Below are positions 34,805 to 44,255 of a stretch of 64,000 nt of DNA, piece by piece. The stretch spans positions 18,892 to 82,891 of the forward strand of contig JBBAKN010000005.1 of assembly GCA_040403555.1 (NCBI GenBank). The letters run 5' to 3'. The DNA is from JAIPAN01 sp040403555 (GTDB lineage: Bacteria > Bacteroidota > Bacteroidia > Sphingobacteriales > Sphingobacteriaceae). The notes below the pieces were generated by a model. The model saw nothing but the letters and a program-made list of their open reading frames with translations, searched no databases and was not told the origin of the DNA. The position numbers were made by a program, and so were the translations under genes. The first letter of the stretch is position 1. Each line of letters opens with the position of its first letter.

Positions 34805-36043
34805 ATGCCTACAATCAAAGCATTTAAAGGAATTCATCCTAGCCAATCTTTGGTAGCGCAAGTGGTTATACCTGTAGAAAATTTAGTATTGGCTGATGCC
34901 AAAACTATTCGTGATACAAATCCCTATTCTTTTGTGAACATGTTGGTTCCTAAAGTAGAAAACCGTTTTTTAATGGGATCTAAAACAGAATTGACCTATA
35001 AAAAAATCAACGAAAATTTTGATGATTTTTTAGATAAAGGTATATTACAAAAAGACGATAAAGAAGCCATTTATGTGTATAGGGTAAGTCATTATGGTTT
35101 CACACAAACCGGTTTTTGGACCTTAACCGCTATTGACGATTATTTAAACAATACCGTAAAAAAACATGAGCTAACCCGGGCCGATAGGGAACAATATTTA
35201 GTAGATTATCTGCAACATACCGGGATGGATGCCAATCCGGTGCTTATTACGTATCCATCGGATGCTATCTTGGCCGATATCTTAGCCAACATTGTAAAAA
35301 CCGAGTCCTTATTACATTTTAAGTTAGATACTGCTCAACACAGTATTTGGAAAATTACCGATGAGGTCCTTCTAAAACGTATTGTTAATCGCTTTGCGGA
35401 ACTTTCTGCAACCTATATTGCCGATGGGCATCATCGTGCTGCCGCTGCATCTTCCTACGGCATTGAACGCAGAAAATACAATTTAAAACATCGTGGTAAC
35501 GAAGAATATAATTTTTTTAGTTCGGTTTACATAGATGCCGAACAGTTGCATATTTTCGAATTTCACCGCTTGGTTAATGATTTAGGGAAACTGAAAATAG
35601 CTCAATTTCTAGAAAAAATCTCAGAACAGTTTACGTGCACACTGTTATCAAGCACAGCAAATTACGCCCCTCTAAAACCCCGTCATTTTGGGTTATATAT
35701 TGCCGGAAACTGGTACGAATTGGTAAGTAAGAAAGTAATGAATAGTGATAATCCGGTAGATAATTTAGATACATCTATTGTACAAAATGATATTTTAGAT
35801 TCAGTTTTGCAAATTTCGGATCCAACAACCGATACCCGTTTAAGTTTTGCCGGTGGACTAATACCCATAGAAGAATTAGTTAAAAAAGTAGACGAAGGGG
35901 TATTTGATATATTGTTTACCCTCTATCCAACTAGTATAGCAGAATTGTTTAGCGTAGCAAATGCTGGTGAGGTTATGCCCCCTAAATCTACATGGTTTGA
36001 ACCTAAATTTCCCTCAGGTTTATTGGTACACCAAGTTAGTTAG
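34805..36043 (+). CDS. DUF1015-family protein
   Basis: A 412-residue soluble protein of the DUF1015 family. The N-terminal region holds FKGIHPSQSLVAQV and DTNPYSFVNMLVPK; YIADGHHRAAAAS near 200 is the most conserved block and could be an active or metal site. The biochemical role is unknown to me. It follows serA by 11 bases, and the serC-serA-DUF1015 order is, as I recall, seen in other bacteria, which hints at a part in serine or phosphoserine metabolism. The stop overlaps the convergent small membrane gene by eight bases. Confidence 0.9.
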   Translation: MPTIKAFKGIHPSQSLVAQVVIPVENLVLADAKTIRDTNPYSFVNMLVPKVENRFLMGSKTELTYKKINENFDDFLDKGILQKDDKEAIYVYRVSHYGFTQTGFWTLTAIDDYLNNTVKKHELTRADREQYLVDYLQHTGMDANPVLITYPSDAILADILANIVKTESLLHFKLDTAQHSIWKITDEVLLKRIVNRFAELSATYIADGHHRAAAASSYGIERRKYNLKHRGNEEYNFFSSVYIDAEQLHIFEFHRLVNDLGKLKIAQFLEKISEQFTCTLLSSTANYAPLKPRHFGLYIAGNWYELVSKKVMNSDNPVDNLDTSIVQNDILDSVLQISDPTTDTRLSFAGGLIPIEELVKKVDEGVFDILFTLYPTSIAELFSVANAGEVMPPKSTWFEPKFPSGLLVHQVS

Positions 36044-36374
36044 TTTTTGGTTTCTTTAGTCTTATCAGCAAGTAAACTATGCCCATTAAAAATGATGCTA
36101 AAATTGATATCCAAGAAATATATCGATCAATTAGCACATTCGTTTCGATACCGAATCGGTAAAAAATTAATAAAGTAATGCCTAAGGCTGAACATACAAA
36201 CGGGAATAGGCAGGCTCCAATAAATATACCATTTGTTTTTAGTTTATCTAGCTTGCTTTCACAGGTGAGCAAAATATGCCTAATAAATAAGCAAAAAATC
36301 AATAAACCAAAAAAACTTGCTGTAAAAATAAATAAGGCTAAAGAGGCAAGACCATTAAAAGAAATATCTGACAT
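36036..36374 (-). CDS. Small hypothetical membrane protein
   Basis: A 112-residue protein with three or four hydrophobic segments (about 9-32, 49-70 and 84-106) separated by short charged loops such as TCESKLDKLKTNG. I recognise no family. The base composition fits the neighbours and the position between an ABC exporter gene (30 bases upstream) and the DUF1015 end is tight, which supports a real gene. No function can be given. Confidence 0.55.
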   Translation of the reverse strand: MSDISFNGLASLALFIFTASFFGLLIFCLFIRHILLTCESKLDKLKTNGIFIGACLFPFVCSALGITLLIFYRFGIETNVLIDRYISWISILASFLMGIVYLLIRLKKPKTN

Positions 36375-36404
36375 GAAACAGTTTTTAATCTTTTTAACGT
36401 CTTT

Positions 36405-38228
36405 TTAACTCTCAAATTGTAATTGACTGAGATAGCGGTAAAGTCCTCCTTCTTTCTGCATGAGTTCTTGGTGAGTTCCACTTTCTAAAATGGTACCATT
36501 TTCTAACACCAAAATGCTGTCTGCTTCGCGAATGGTTGATAAGCGGTGGGCAATAATAATGGAGGTTCTATTTTTCATCAATTCCTCTAAGGCTTCTTGC
36601 ACTAAGCGTTCCGACTCGGAGTCGAGCGATGAGGTGGCTTCATCTAAAATGAGTACAGCAGGGTCTTTTAATAAGGCTCTAGCAATGGCTATACGTTGGC
36701 GTTGCCCACCCGAAAGTTTCACACCTCGTTCGCCCACTAAGGTGTCATAACCTTCGGGGAAACTGGTAATAAATTCATGGGCATTGGCTCGTTTAGCTGC
36801 TTTAATTACTTCTTCGTTGCTAGCGCTAAGTTTGCCGTAGGAAATGTTTTCTAAGATGCTCCCACCAAATAACAAGACATCTTGCGGCACAATAGCTACT
36901 TGATTACGAATATCTGTTAAGCTGAAGTTGGTAGAAGGTTTTTCGTCAAATAAGATTTCTCCTTCATTGGCCTCGTAAAAACGTAAAATAAGAGAAGCTA
37001 AAGTCGATTTTCCAGCTCCACTTGGCCCTACAATGGCAATTTTTTGACCCGCTTTTGCACTAAAACTCAGTTCTTTTAGTACAGGCATTTCTAGTCGAGA
37101 AGGATAGGTGAAAGAAACCTTGTTAAAACGTAAATTGCCTTTAATGAGCTGTTTTACTTTATTTTCTTCAGTATCAATAGAAATAGCTTCGTTTTCTTCA
37201 TGCAAAATTTCTAATACCCGTTCGCTAGCACCCACGGCTTTTTGTACGTTGGCGTATAATTCGGGGAAGCTCCCCATGGCTGCTCCTACAAAAATGGCGT
37301 ATAAGATAAAAGTAGTTAAGCTACCTACAGAAAGTTCTCCGCCAGAAACTAGAACAGAGCCGTACCAAATAACAGCAACTATAGCACCAAATAAACAGAA
37401 AATTACAAAGGAAGCGAAGGCTCCACGATAGGTTGCACCTTTAAGAGCAATTTTTACTACCTTTTTTAAGTTATTTTCGTAGCGGTTGGCCTCGTAGGCT
37501 TCGTTTACAAATGCTTTTACATTGGAAATTCCTTGTAAAGTTTCTTGCACCACGGTGTTAGATTCGGCTAATTGATCTTGAGCCGCTCTAGAAACTTTCC
37601 GTATAAATCGTCCAAATACTACTGCCGATACAACCAAAATGGGTAAAATGGTTAGATTGAGCAGCGTTAGTTTTGGCGATACGACCACCAAGAGCGAAAT
37701 GCCACCAATAAGCAGTACAATTTGTCTAAAAAGTTCGGCTAGGGTAGTGGTTAAGGTATCCTGAATTTGTGATAAATCGGACGATATACGGCTATTTAAT
37801 TCGCCAACTCTGCGGTTAGCAAAGAAATTCATGGGGAGTGTAATCAAGCGGAAATATGTATCTCTACGGATATCAGCTAACGCTCTTTCTGCCACTTCAA
37901 CAAATAAACGTATTCTAAAAAAGGATACAAACGATTGAACAAATAAGATGCAAAAGCAAATAATACCAATGGTATTGATGTTTGCAGGAATAAAGCTCAG
38001 TTTTTGTTTGCCTTGGGCAGCATCAATCATGGCACCTAATAGAGATGGAAAGGCAAGCCCAGTTAAACTAGAAAGCAATAAAAACAACATGCCAAAGGCG
38101 AATTTAACTCGATAGGGTTTTAAATAGCGTAGTAGTTCCGAAATGTTTCGAATACTCTGTTTGGTTATTTTGGTTTTTGGAAGTTCTTCGGCTTGGGTAT
38201 TTCCGCTATTTAATGTTGATTTGGCCAT
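36405..38228 (-). CDS. ABC exporter, fused permease and ATPase (MsbA-like)
   Basis: A 607-residue half-transporter. Six membrane helices lie at about 42-320. The ATPase domain has Walker A GPSGAGKST at 401-409, the signature LSGGQRQR near 510 and Walker B ILDEATSSLD near 532. It should work as a homodimer exporting a lipid, drug or peptide. The MsbA-like length and domain order suit lipid flipping, but many paralogues exist in Bacteroidota and the substrate is open. It starts alone; the alpha/beta hydrolase upstream ends 77 bases away. Confidence 0.92.
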   Translation of the reverse strand: MAKSTLNSGNTQAEELPKTKITKQSIRNISELLRYLKPYRVKFAFGMLFLLLSSLTGLAFPSLLGAMIDAAQGKQKLSFIPANINTIGIICFCILFVQSFVSFFRIRLFVEVAERALADIRRDTYFRLITLPMNFFANRRVGELNSRISSDLSQIQDTLTTTLAELFRQIVLLIGGISLLVVVSPKLTLLNLTILPILVVSAVVFGRFIRKVSRAAQDQLAESNTVVQETLQGISNVKAFVNEAYEANRYENNLKKVVKIALKGATYRGAFASFVIFCLFGAIVAVIWYGSVLVSGGELSVGSLTTFILYAIFVGAAMGSFPELYANVQKAVGASERVLEILHEENEAISIDTEENKVKQLIKGNLRFNKVSFTYPSRLEMPVLKELSFSAKAGQKIAIVGPSGAGKSTLASLILRFYEANEGEILFDEKPSTNFSLTDIRNQVAIVPQDVLLFGGSILENISYGKLSASNEEVIKAAKRANAHEFITSFPEGYDTLVGERGVKLSGGQRQRIAIARALLKDPAVLILDEATSSLDSESERLVQEALEELMKNRTSIIIAHRLSTIREADSILVLENGTILESGTHQELMQKEGGLYRYLSQLQFES

Positions 38229-38238
38229 TGGGTGGATA

Positions 38239-38246
38239 CGAAATTA
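38239..38246 (-). promoter_or_regulatory. Possible -7 box of the ABC exporter gene
   Basis: TAATTTCG on the minus strand matches TAnnTTTG with one change and lies ten bases before the ATG at 38228. Confidence 0.3.
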
Positions 38247-38305
38247 GTCGTAAAAATAAGCAAAAAAAGCCGTTTTATGTTAGTTTGTGTACGCGGTAGC
38301 TTGGT

Positions 38306-39253
38306 TTATTTTTTACCTAAAAAGTTGGTAAGCACTTGTAAAGATTGTTTGGGATTTTCTTCCATAGGCGTATGGCCAAGGTTTTTAAGTACCACAAGCG
38401 TGTCGTTGGGTAAATCTGCGTGAAAGTTCTCGGCCACTATGACTGGAATTAATAAATCTTTATCTCCCCAAAGTATTAAGGTTGGGGTTTTTATGTTTTT
38501 TATTTGGAGATAAGTGGAATCGTTTAATAACGTTTTAAATGTTGACATCCTATCAATAAAAGCCTGACGATTTCCAGCTCGTAATGCCAAATTAAAGTAC
38601 CGATCTACTAATTCTGGTTGAACTTTTGTTTTGTCGGCATACACGTTTTCTATGCTTTTTTGAACAATAAATCGAGGGGTAACATATTTAAACAGATTTT
38701 TGATAACCGGCATCCCGGCCAATTGGAATGCCATAGGTACCGATTTTGATTCCATAGGATAACCAGCAGCATCTATTAATATCAATTTTGAGACTTCGGT
38801 TGGATAATTAAGTGCATACCGCCAAGCAATGGCACCTCCTAAAGAATTACCGCCTAGAATGGATTTTTTAACGCCTAATTTTTTCAAAAAATTATGAATG
38901 AATTTGGCATAATATTCTTGAGAATAATCGCCGGTTTTATTAGGTCCGGTAAGGCCATAAGCAGGTAAATCCATCCTTATAACCCGATGTGTTCGTTTTA
39001 ATTCTTTTACCCAGGCTTCCCAGGTATGTAAACTAGCAGCAGTGCCGTGTATCAATACAATGGGTGTACTATCCGTCCGATTGCCTTCATCGCGGTAGTG
39101 TACCAATACATCGTTTACTTGAAGAAATTTTGATGGGGAAGGCGCATATTTATCTTTTAAATCAGATAACGGAATATCGTTTTGCCAATATACTGCACAA
39201 AAAGAGCTGGTAATTAGCAAGAAGGCTAAAAATAAATACTTAACTGGTTTCAT
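38306..39253 (-). CDS. Alpha/beta hydrolase, membrane-anchored or secreted
   Basis: A 315-residue protein with an N-terminal hydrophobic segment (about 5-22) and an alpha/beta-hydrolase domain. The oxyanion region is LIHGTAAS near 67, the nucleophile elbow GGNSLGG with Ser137, the acid in ILWGDKD near 264 and the His in LGHTPMEENP near 293; the triad is complete. Substrate unknown. It follows the ABM gene by one base and the SAM hydrolase gene before that with no gap, forming a compact trio. Confidence 0.9.
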   Translation of the reverse strand: MKPVKYLFLAFLLITSSFCAVYWQNDIPLSDLKDKYAPSPSKFLQVNDVLVHYRDEGNRTDSTPIVLIHGTAASLHTWEAWVKELKRTHRVIRMDLPAYGLTGPNKTGDYSQEYYAKFIHNFLKKLGVKKSILGGNSLGGAIAWRYALNYPTEVSKLILIDAAGYPMESKSVPMAFQLAGMPVIKNLFKYVTPRFIVQKSIENVYADKTKVQPELVDRYFNLALRAGNRQAFIDRMSTFKTLLNDSTYLQIKNIKTPTLILWGDKDLLIPVIVAENFHADLPNDTLVVLKNLGHTPMEENPKQSLQVLTNFLGKK

Positions 39254-39254
39254 A

Positions 39255-39542
39255 TCAATTCAGGGTGTTTAAAGTCCAAGCCTCGGCTTTGTTGTTAAAG
39301 AGTGGTTTAACCTTCGACCAAATTTCTCTAAAAAATGCCGATTGACGGTAGCTTTCTAAATGAACTTCGCTACTCCATGTGCTAATGGTAAAATACGTAT
39401 CGGTATCGCTGGTGCATTTAAAAATTTCTAAACTAGTACAACCATCACTTTTTGCCAATAACTGTTTATTTTGATTAAAAATTTCTAAGAATTCGGAAAT
39501 CTTGTTGGACTGAAAATTCAGTTTAACTATTCGGGTAATCAT
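39255..39542 (-). CDS. ABM-type small monooxygenase or stress protein
   Basis: A 95-residue protein of the antibiotic biosynthesis monooxygenase (dimeric alpha-beta barrel) fold. The pattern of IVKLNFQSNKISEFLEIF, then DGCTSLEIFKCTSD, then YFTISTWSSEVHLESYRQS is typical. Such proteins oxidise quinols or haem without a cofactor, or only bind small molecules. Its ATG abuts the stop of the SAM hydrolase gene (TAAATG) and it ends one base before the alpha/beta hydrolase. The function in this trio is unknown. Confidence 0.85.
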   Translation of the reverse strand: MITRIVKLNFQSNKISEFLEIFNQNKQLLAKSDGCTSLEIFKCTSDTDTYFTISTWSSEVHLESYRQSAFFREIWSKVKPLFNNKAEAWTLNTLN

Positions 39543-40319
39543 TTATGAGAATTCTATACGTACAATATCGCCCAAACCCAGGCCGAGCAAACCGCTTGCA
39601 TTTCCTTTGTTTATAGCAATTTCTAAGTGATTACTTATACCAAATAAACACAGTTTTTCTCCTTCCGGAACTTCGTTATAATGCCAACTAAGGGTATTGA
39701 TAGATTCGTTTCTTCGGAAATATAAATTGAAATTTCGCTTTTTCTGGTAACGGGTAAAAATATCTTTAGTGATGTTGGTAATTACATTTTGGAAGGAATC
39801 AATATAAATAACGGCCCCCCTTATCACATCGTCATTAATAACCGGTTGTAAGGTAAGGCGTTGTTCTAATTGACTCATCGGAAGGCCAATATCCGAAAGT
39901 TTACCACCACTAGCTAAATGGCAAGCAGCTTTCGAAAAAATATCTGAAAGTGGAAAATGAAGATATTTTAAATCTTGCATAATATTAATTTCTACTATTT
40001 CCTCCGGCTCTGAATCGAAAAGAAGTGAAAAAATACCATTATCAGAGCCCACAAAATAATGACCTTTATAACGCATAGCCAGGTATCGGGTGCGCTCGTG
40101 GTAAACAGAATCAATTCCAATTAAGTGAACAGTCTCTTGCGGAAAATAATGAAAGGCATTTTTAAGCACAAAAGCGGCATGGGGTATATTGAAGGCTGCA
40201 ATATCGTGCGTGATGTCTACAATATTTACTGTAGGCAATTGCGTTACAATGCTACCTTTTAGGGCTGCCTGGTAAAAATCTTTAGATCCCAGATCGGTAG
40301 TTAATGTAATTATTGCCAT
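39543..40319 (-). CDS. SAM hydroxide adenosyltransferase (DUF62 family)
   Basis: A 258-residue protein of the fluorinase-like fold. LTTDLGSKDFYQAALKGSI at the N-terminus, IVDITHDIAAFNIPHAAFVL near 33-52 and the loop FVGSDNGIFSLL near 88-99 are the SAM-hydrolase signatures. The reaction known for the family is SAM plus water to adenosine and methionine. It heads the trio with ABM and alpha/beta-hydrolase genes and diverges from phoH. It could be a SAM-level control enzyme; coupling to its neighbours is inference. Confidence 0.88.
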   Translation of the reverse strand: MAIITLTTDLGSKDFYQAALKGSIVTQLPTVNIVDITHDIAAFNIPHAAFVLKNAFHYFPQETVHLIGIDSVYHERTRYLAMRYKGHYFVGSDNGIFSLLFDSEPEEIVEINIMQDLKYLHFPLSDIFSKAACHLASGGKLSDIGLPMSQLEQRLTLQPVINDDVIRGAVIYIDSFQNVITNITKDIFTRYQKKRNFNLYFRRNESINTLSWHYNEVPEGEKLCLFGISNHLEIAINKGNASGLLGLGLGDIVRIEFS

Positions 40320-40343
40320 TTAAAAAAAAATCCTTTTTGTGCT

Positions 40344-40351
40344 TATATTTG
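40344..40351 (+). promoter_or_regulatory. Possible -7 box of phoH
   Basis: TATATTTG is an exact -7 match in the divergent region between the SAM hydrolase gene and phoH. It is 82 bases before the TTG start at 40434, so phoH would have a leader. Confidence 0.35.
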
Positions 40352-40433
40352 CCAGCGGTAATCCGCATACAAATATTCAATTTTTTATCGCATAAAAAAA
40401 CGTATTTTTAAATCAAATAACAATCATTTTCAC

Positions 40434-41393
40434 TTGAACGAATTTACCCAAACCCTAGAGCAAGTAAACCCCATAATAGTGTGGGGTGCCAACAACGAAA
40501 ACTTCGAAGCCTTAAAAAAACAGTTCCCAAAACTGAAAATTGTGGCTAGAGGTACTGAACTAAAAGTATTAGGAGATGAAACAGAATTACAGCTTTTCCA
40601 AGCTAAGTTTACCGAGATCTTAAAGCACATAGATCAATACCAATCGCTCACACCCAACGATATATTACATATTTTAGGAGCTCCCAACATCTTACCTGAC
40701 GCCGAAAAACCAACAGAGAAAACAAACGGCTCTGAACCCATTGTGTTTGGCCCTAATGGCATTGTGGTAAAAGCCCGAACGGCTAATCAACGCCGTATGG
40801 TGGAAAGCATTGCTACGAACGATGTAATTTTTGCCATTGGCCCTGCGGGTACAGGAAAAACATATACAGCTGTAGCTTTAGCTGTTCGATCTCTAAAAAA
40901 TAAAGAAATTAAGCGCATTATTTTAACTCGACCGGCTGTTGAAGCAGGCGAAAACCTAGGTTTTTTGCCCGGTGATTTAAAGGAGAAAATTGATCCGTAT
41001 TTAAGACCCCTATACGATGCGCTAGACGATATGATTCCGGCTGAAAAGCTGAAATTGTATTTAGAAAATAGAACCATAGAAATTGCGCCATTGGCTTTTA
41101 TGCGTGGGCGTACACTCGACAATTGCTTTGTAATTTTAGATGAAGCCCAAAATGCTACCGATTTGCAGTTGAAAATGTTTTTAACTCGGATGGGGCCTAC
41201 TGCTAAATTTATTGTTACAGGCGACGTAACACAGGTTGATTTGCCAAAAATTCAGCAATCGGGCTTACATACCGCTTTGCGTATTTTACCTGAAATAAAA
41301 GGTATTGATATTATTTATTTAAGTGGAGAAGATGTGGTGCGCCACAAATTGGTAAGAAAAATTTTAGAAGCCTACGGCGATATACAAAAATAA
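40434..41393 (+). CDS. PhoH-family ATPase
   Basis: A 319-residue protein with an N-terminal KH-like part (about 1-95), then a P-loop ATPase with Walker A GPAGTGKT at 136-143 and FVILDEAQNAT near 233 as Walker B. The family is linked to phosphate starvation and RNA metabolism (YbeZ-like). The start is a TTG at 40434: there is no in-frame ATG upstream, and the next Met is far inside the conserved region. purC follows after two bases and rnz after that, so a three-gene run is likely. Confidence 0.9.
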   Translation: MNEFTQTLEQVNPIIVWGANNENFEALKKQFPKLKIVARGTELKVLGDETELQLFQAKFTEILKHIDQYQSLTPNDILHILGAPNILPDAEKPTEKTNGSEPIVFGPNGIVVKARTANQRRMVESIATNDVIFAIGPAGTGKTYTAVALAVRSLKNKEIKRIILTRPAVEAGENLGFLPGDLKEKIDPYLRPLYDALDDMIPAEKLKLYLENRTIEIAPLAFMRGRTLDNCFVILDEAQNATDLQLKMFLTRMGPTAKFIVTGDVTQVDLPKIQQSGLHTALRILPEIKGIDIIYLSGEDVVRHKLVRKILEAYGDIQK

Positions 41394-41395
41394 GC

Positions 41396-42349
41396 ATGCA
41401 AGCAATAAAAGAAACCCACTTCGAATTCCCGGAACAAACCGCTTTTTATAAAGGCAAAGTAAGAGATGTATATACCATTGCTAACAACTTGCTTGTTATG
41501 GTAGTTAGCGATCGTATTTCTGCCTTTGATGTGGTATTGCCTGAGGCTATTCCCTGTAAAGGACAAGTGCTCAATCAAATTGCGTCTAAATTTTTAAAGG
41601 CCACCGAAGATATTTTGCCCAATTGGGTTATTGCTAGCCCCGATCCGATGGTAACCATTGGCAAAATGTGTACACCATTTAAGGTTGAAATGGTTATTCG
41701 CGGCTATTTAGCTGGCCATGCTTGGCGGGAATATGCTGCTGGTAAACGCAACGTATGCGGCGTAGCTTTACCCGAAGGCTTAAAAGAGAATGATCAGCTT
41801 CTTGAGCCCATTATTACGCCAACTACCAAAGCCGCTGTTGGGCACGATGAAGATATTTCTCGTGAAGATATTTTAGCACAAGGAATTGTATCGGATGCAG
41901 ATTATAGCCAATTAGAAAAATATACCCGAGCTCTTTACCAACGTGGTACTGACATGGCTAAAGAAAGAGGTCTAATTTTAGTAGATACAAAATATGAATT
42001 TGGTAAAGATACCGATGGACTAATTACTTTAATTGATGAGATTCATACGCCCGATTCGTCGCGGTATTTTTATGCCGATGGCTATGCTGAACGCCAAGCA
42101 ACTAATGAACCTCAGCGGCAGCTCTCTAAGGAATTTGTTCGTAAATGGCTCATAGAAAACGGATTTCAAGGTAAAGAAGGACAACAAGTACCCCATATGA
42201 GTGCCGAATGGGTGACTGCCATATCTGAACGTTATATTGAGTTATTTGAGCAAATTACCGGCGATACCTTTCAGCGTTATGAAGGAACAAATGTATCGGG
42301 CCGCATATTTGAAAATATTAAGTCTTGTTTAGCGCAATTAAGCGCATAA
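41396..42349 (+). CDS. purC: SAICAR synthetase
   Basis: A 317-residue enzyme of purine synthesis, joining aspartate to CAIR. The N-terminal FYKGKVRDVYTI binds ATP; VVSDRISAFDVVLPEAIP near 34 and VEMVIRGYLAGHAWREY near 96 are signatures. Length is that of the longer form (about 300) rather than the ~240-residue form of E. coli. It is two bases after phoH and 24 before rnz; the grouping looks like chance operon sharing. Confidence 0.94.
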   Translation: MQAIKETHFEFPEQTAFYKGKVRDVYTIANNLLVMVVSDRISAFDVVLPEAIPCKGQVLNQIASKFLKATEDILPNWVIASPDPMVTIGKMCTPFKVEMVIRGYLAGHAWREYAAGKRNVCGVALPEGLKENDQLLEPIITPTTKAAVGHDEDISREDILAQGIVSDADYSQLEKYTRALYQRGTDMAKERGLILVDTKYEFGKDTDGLITLIDEIHTPDSSRYFYADGYAERQATNEPQRQLSKEFVRKWLIENGFQGKEGQQVPHMSAEWVTAISERYIELFEQITGDTFQRYEGTNVSGRIFENIKSCLAQLSA

Positions 42350-42373
42350 GCTAAAAGCATTACATGCTATACC

Positions 42374-43285
42374 ATGAAATTTGAGCTTACTATTTTAGGA
42401 AGTAGTTCGGCTACACCCATTCATGGTAGAAATCCCAGTGCTCAACTACTCAATATCAACGAAAAGATGTACCTCATTGATTGTGGCGAAGGCACTCAAC
42501 AGCAATTATTGCGTTTCGGATTAAAAGCAGCCAAAATCGATACCATATTTATTAGTCATTTGCATGGCGACCATTATTTGGGCTTAATGGGCTTATTATC
42601 TTCTATGCATTTAGTAGGTAGAACAAAAGCATTGAGGCTATTTGGCCCTCCCGAACTGCATGAATTGCTTCAACTTCATTTTAAATATTCGACTACCCAA
42701 TTACGTTTTCCACTTATTTTTAAGCCAACTCAGGTTACTGCTCCTGTAATTATTTTAGAAAATTCGGATGTAGTAGTAGAAACAATAATTTTAACTCATC
42801 GCATACATTGTACGGGATTTAAGTTTACTACAAAGTCTGCCTTACCTACACTTAGGGAGGATAAAGTACTTGACTTAGCAATTCCTGTAGCGCACAGAGC
42901 CTTAATTAAGAAAGGTTTTCCATTCACCGATGCCTTGGGTGTGGTACATACGGCCGATTCGCTAACCCTGCCGCCGTCACCTAAAAAGAGTTTTGCCTAT
43001 TGCTCCGATACACTTTGCGATTGTTCTTATGCAAAGCAATTAGAAGGAGTAGAGCTTTTGTACCATGAGAGTACCTTTTTGCATAATATGCTCGATAGGG
43101 CAAATGAAACCTATCATACTACCGCATTACAGGCTGCCCAATTGGCCAAAAAAGTAGGGGTAAAACAATTACTCATTGGACATTTTTCTGCCCGTTATAA
43201 AGATTTAACACCGTTGCTAGAGGAAGCACAATCGGTGTTTAAGGCAACTCAGTTGGCTATAGAAGGAGAGAGTTTCTCGATTTAA
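42374..43285 (+). CDS. rnz: Ribonuclease Z (tRNA 3' endonuclease)
   Basis: A 303-residue metallo-beta-lactamase-fold nuclease that trims tRNA 3' ends. SSSATPIHGRNPSAQLL at the N-terminus and the zinc motif SHLHGDHYLG (His62, His64, Asp66, His67) are present. Further metal ligands are expected in AYCSDTLCD near 213 and LLIGHFSARY near 268. Length is usual for the short bacterial form. It converges on the MlaD gene with six bases between stops. Confidence 0.94.
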   Translation: MKFELTILGSSSATPIHGRNPSAQLLNINEKMYLIDCGEGTQQQLLRFGLKAAKIDTIFISHLHGDHYLGLMGLLSSMHLVGRTKALRLFGPPELHELLQLHFKYSTTQLRFPLIFKPTQVTAPVIILENSDVVVETIILTHRIHCTGFKFTTKSALPTLREDKVLDLAIPVAHRALIKKGFPFTDALGVVHTADSLTLPPSPKKSFAYCSDTLCDCSYAKQLEGVELLYHESTFLHNMLDRANETYHTTALQAAQLAKKVGVKQLLIGHFSARYKDLTPLLEEAQSVFKATQLAIEGESFSI

Positions 43286-43291
43286 TTTCGA

Positions 43292-44236
43292 TTATTTTTT
43301 CCCTCCGCCAAATACCGAGAAATGTACATAACGTTTCGGATTGGCTTTCAAATCAATCATCAACTTATCCAAATTCTCAGCAGATTGTGCTAAATTATCG
43401 TATAATTTTTTATCGTTTATTAATAAGCCAATGCTGCCTTCACCGGCATTTATTTTAGAAATCACCTGCTGTAAATCTTTAACAGCTTGGTTGGCATTAA
43501 TAAGCGTTTCTCCGATGTTAGCTTTGGCTGTTTGGTCGCTTATTTGCTCAAAATTGGCAACAATGGTACTTATTTTCTGATTGTTGTTTTTAAAATTAGT
43601 AGAAATGGATTGCAGGTTAGATAAAATACCCGATATTTTGGCCGTTTCAGAATCCATTAAGCCATCTACTTTTTTAGAGGTACGTTCCAAGTTTTCGAGC
43701 GTATTGGCAATGCTAGCAAAGCTTCGGTCGAAGTTTTTCTGAAATTTAGGATTTAAGGTATTGTTAACCGATTCTAGAATAGAATCTAAACGGCTAGCAA
43801 TTTGATCAGCTTTCTTTTGAATAGGTTTTACTTGATCCATAAATCCTTCTTGAATAAAGGCAGTTAAGGTGTCGCCATCAGAAGCAAAGGTCTTACTGTT
43901 GCCCAATTCGAATACAATGGCTTTTCCTCCCAATAAATCGGTGCTTTCTAAACGAGCAATGGTGTTTTTTGGAATGTTATAGCCTGGGCTTATTTGAAAT
44001 TCGGCAATAATTTTACCATCTGGAGCTAAGGTAAGTTTAGAAACCCTACCAATTTTAAAACCATTAACCAATACAGGTTTAGATTCGGTAAGCCCGTCGA
44101 TGTTTGGATAAACAGCATATAATTCATCTTCTCTCATAAACAAATCGGTGCCCTTTAAAAAGCTATAGCCCAATATTAAAACAGTAATGGCTACCGTGGC
44201 CAATATGCCTACTTTTGTTTCGTTAGATATTTTCAA
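43292..44236 (-). CDS. MCE/MlaD-family phospholipid-transport protein
   Basis: A 314-residue protein with one N-terminal membrane helix (about 8-26), an MCE domain (about 35-115, LYAVYPNIDGLTESKPVLVNGFKIG) and a long C-terminal helical region up to about 300. MlaD-type rings carry phospholipids between the two membranes. No MlaE or MlaF gene adjoins, which is common in Bacteroidota. It follows the amidase gene by 19 bases on the same strand. Confidence 0.9.
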   Translation of the reverse strand: MKISNETKVGILATVAITVLILGYSFLKGTDLFMREDELYAVYPNIDGLTESKPVLVNGFKIGRVSKLTLAPDGKIIAEFQISPGYNIPKNTIARLESTDLLGGKAIVFELGNSKTFASDGDTLTAFIQEGFMDQVKPIQKKADQIASRLDSILESVNNTLNPKFQKNFDRSFASIANTLENLERTSKKVDGLMDSETAKISGILSNLQSISTNFKNNNQKISTIVANFEQISDQTAKANIGETLINANQAVKDLQQVISKINAGEGSIGLLINDKKLYDNLAQSAENLDKLMIDLKANPKRYVHFSVFGGGKK

Positions 44237-44255
44237 AATCTTTTAGTTAAGCTTT

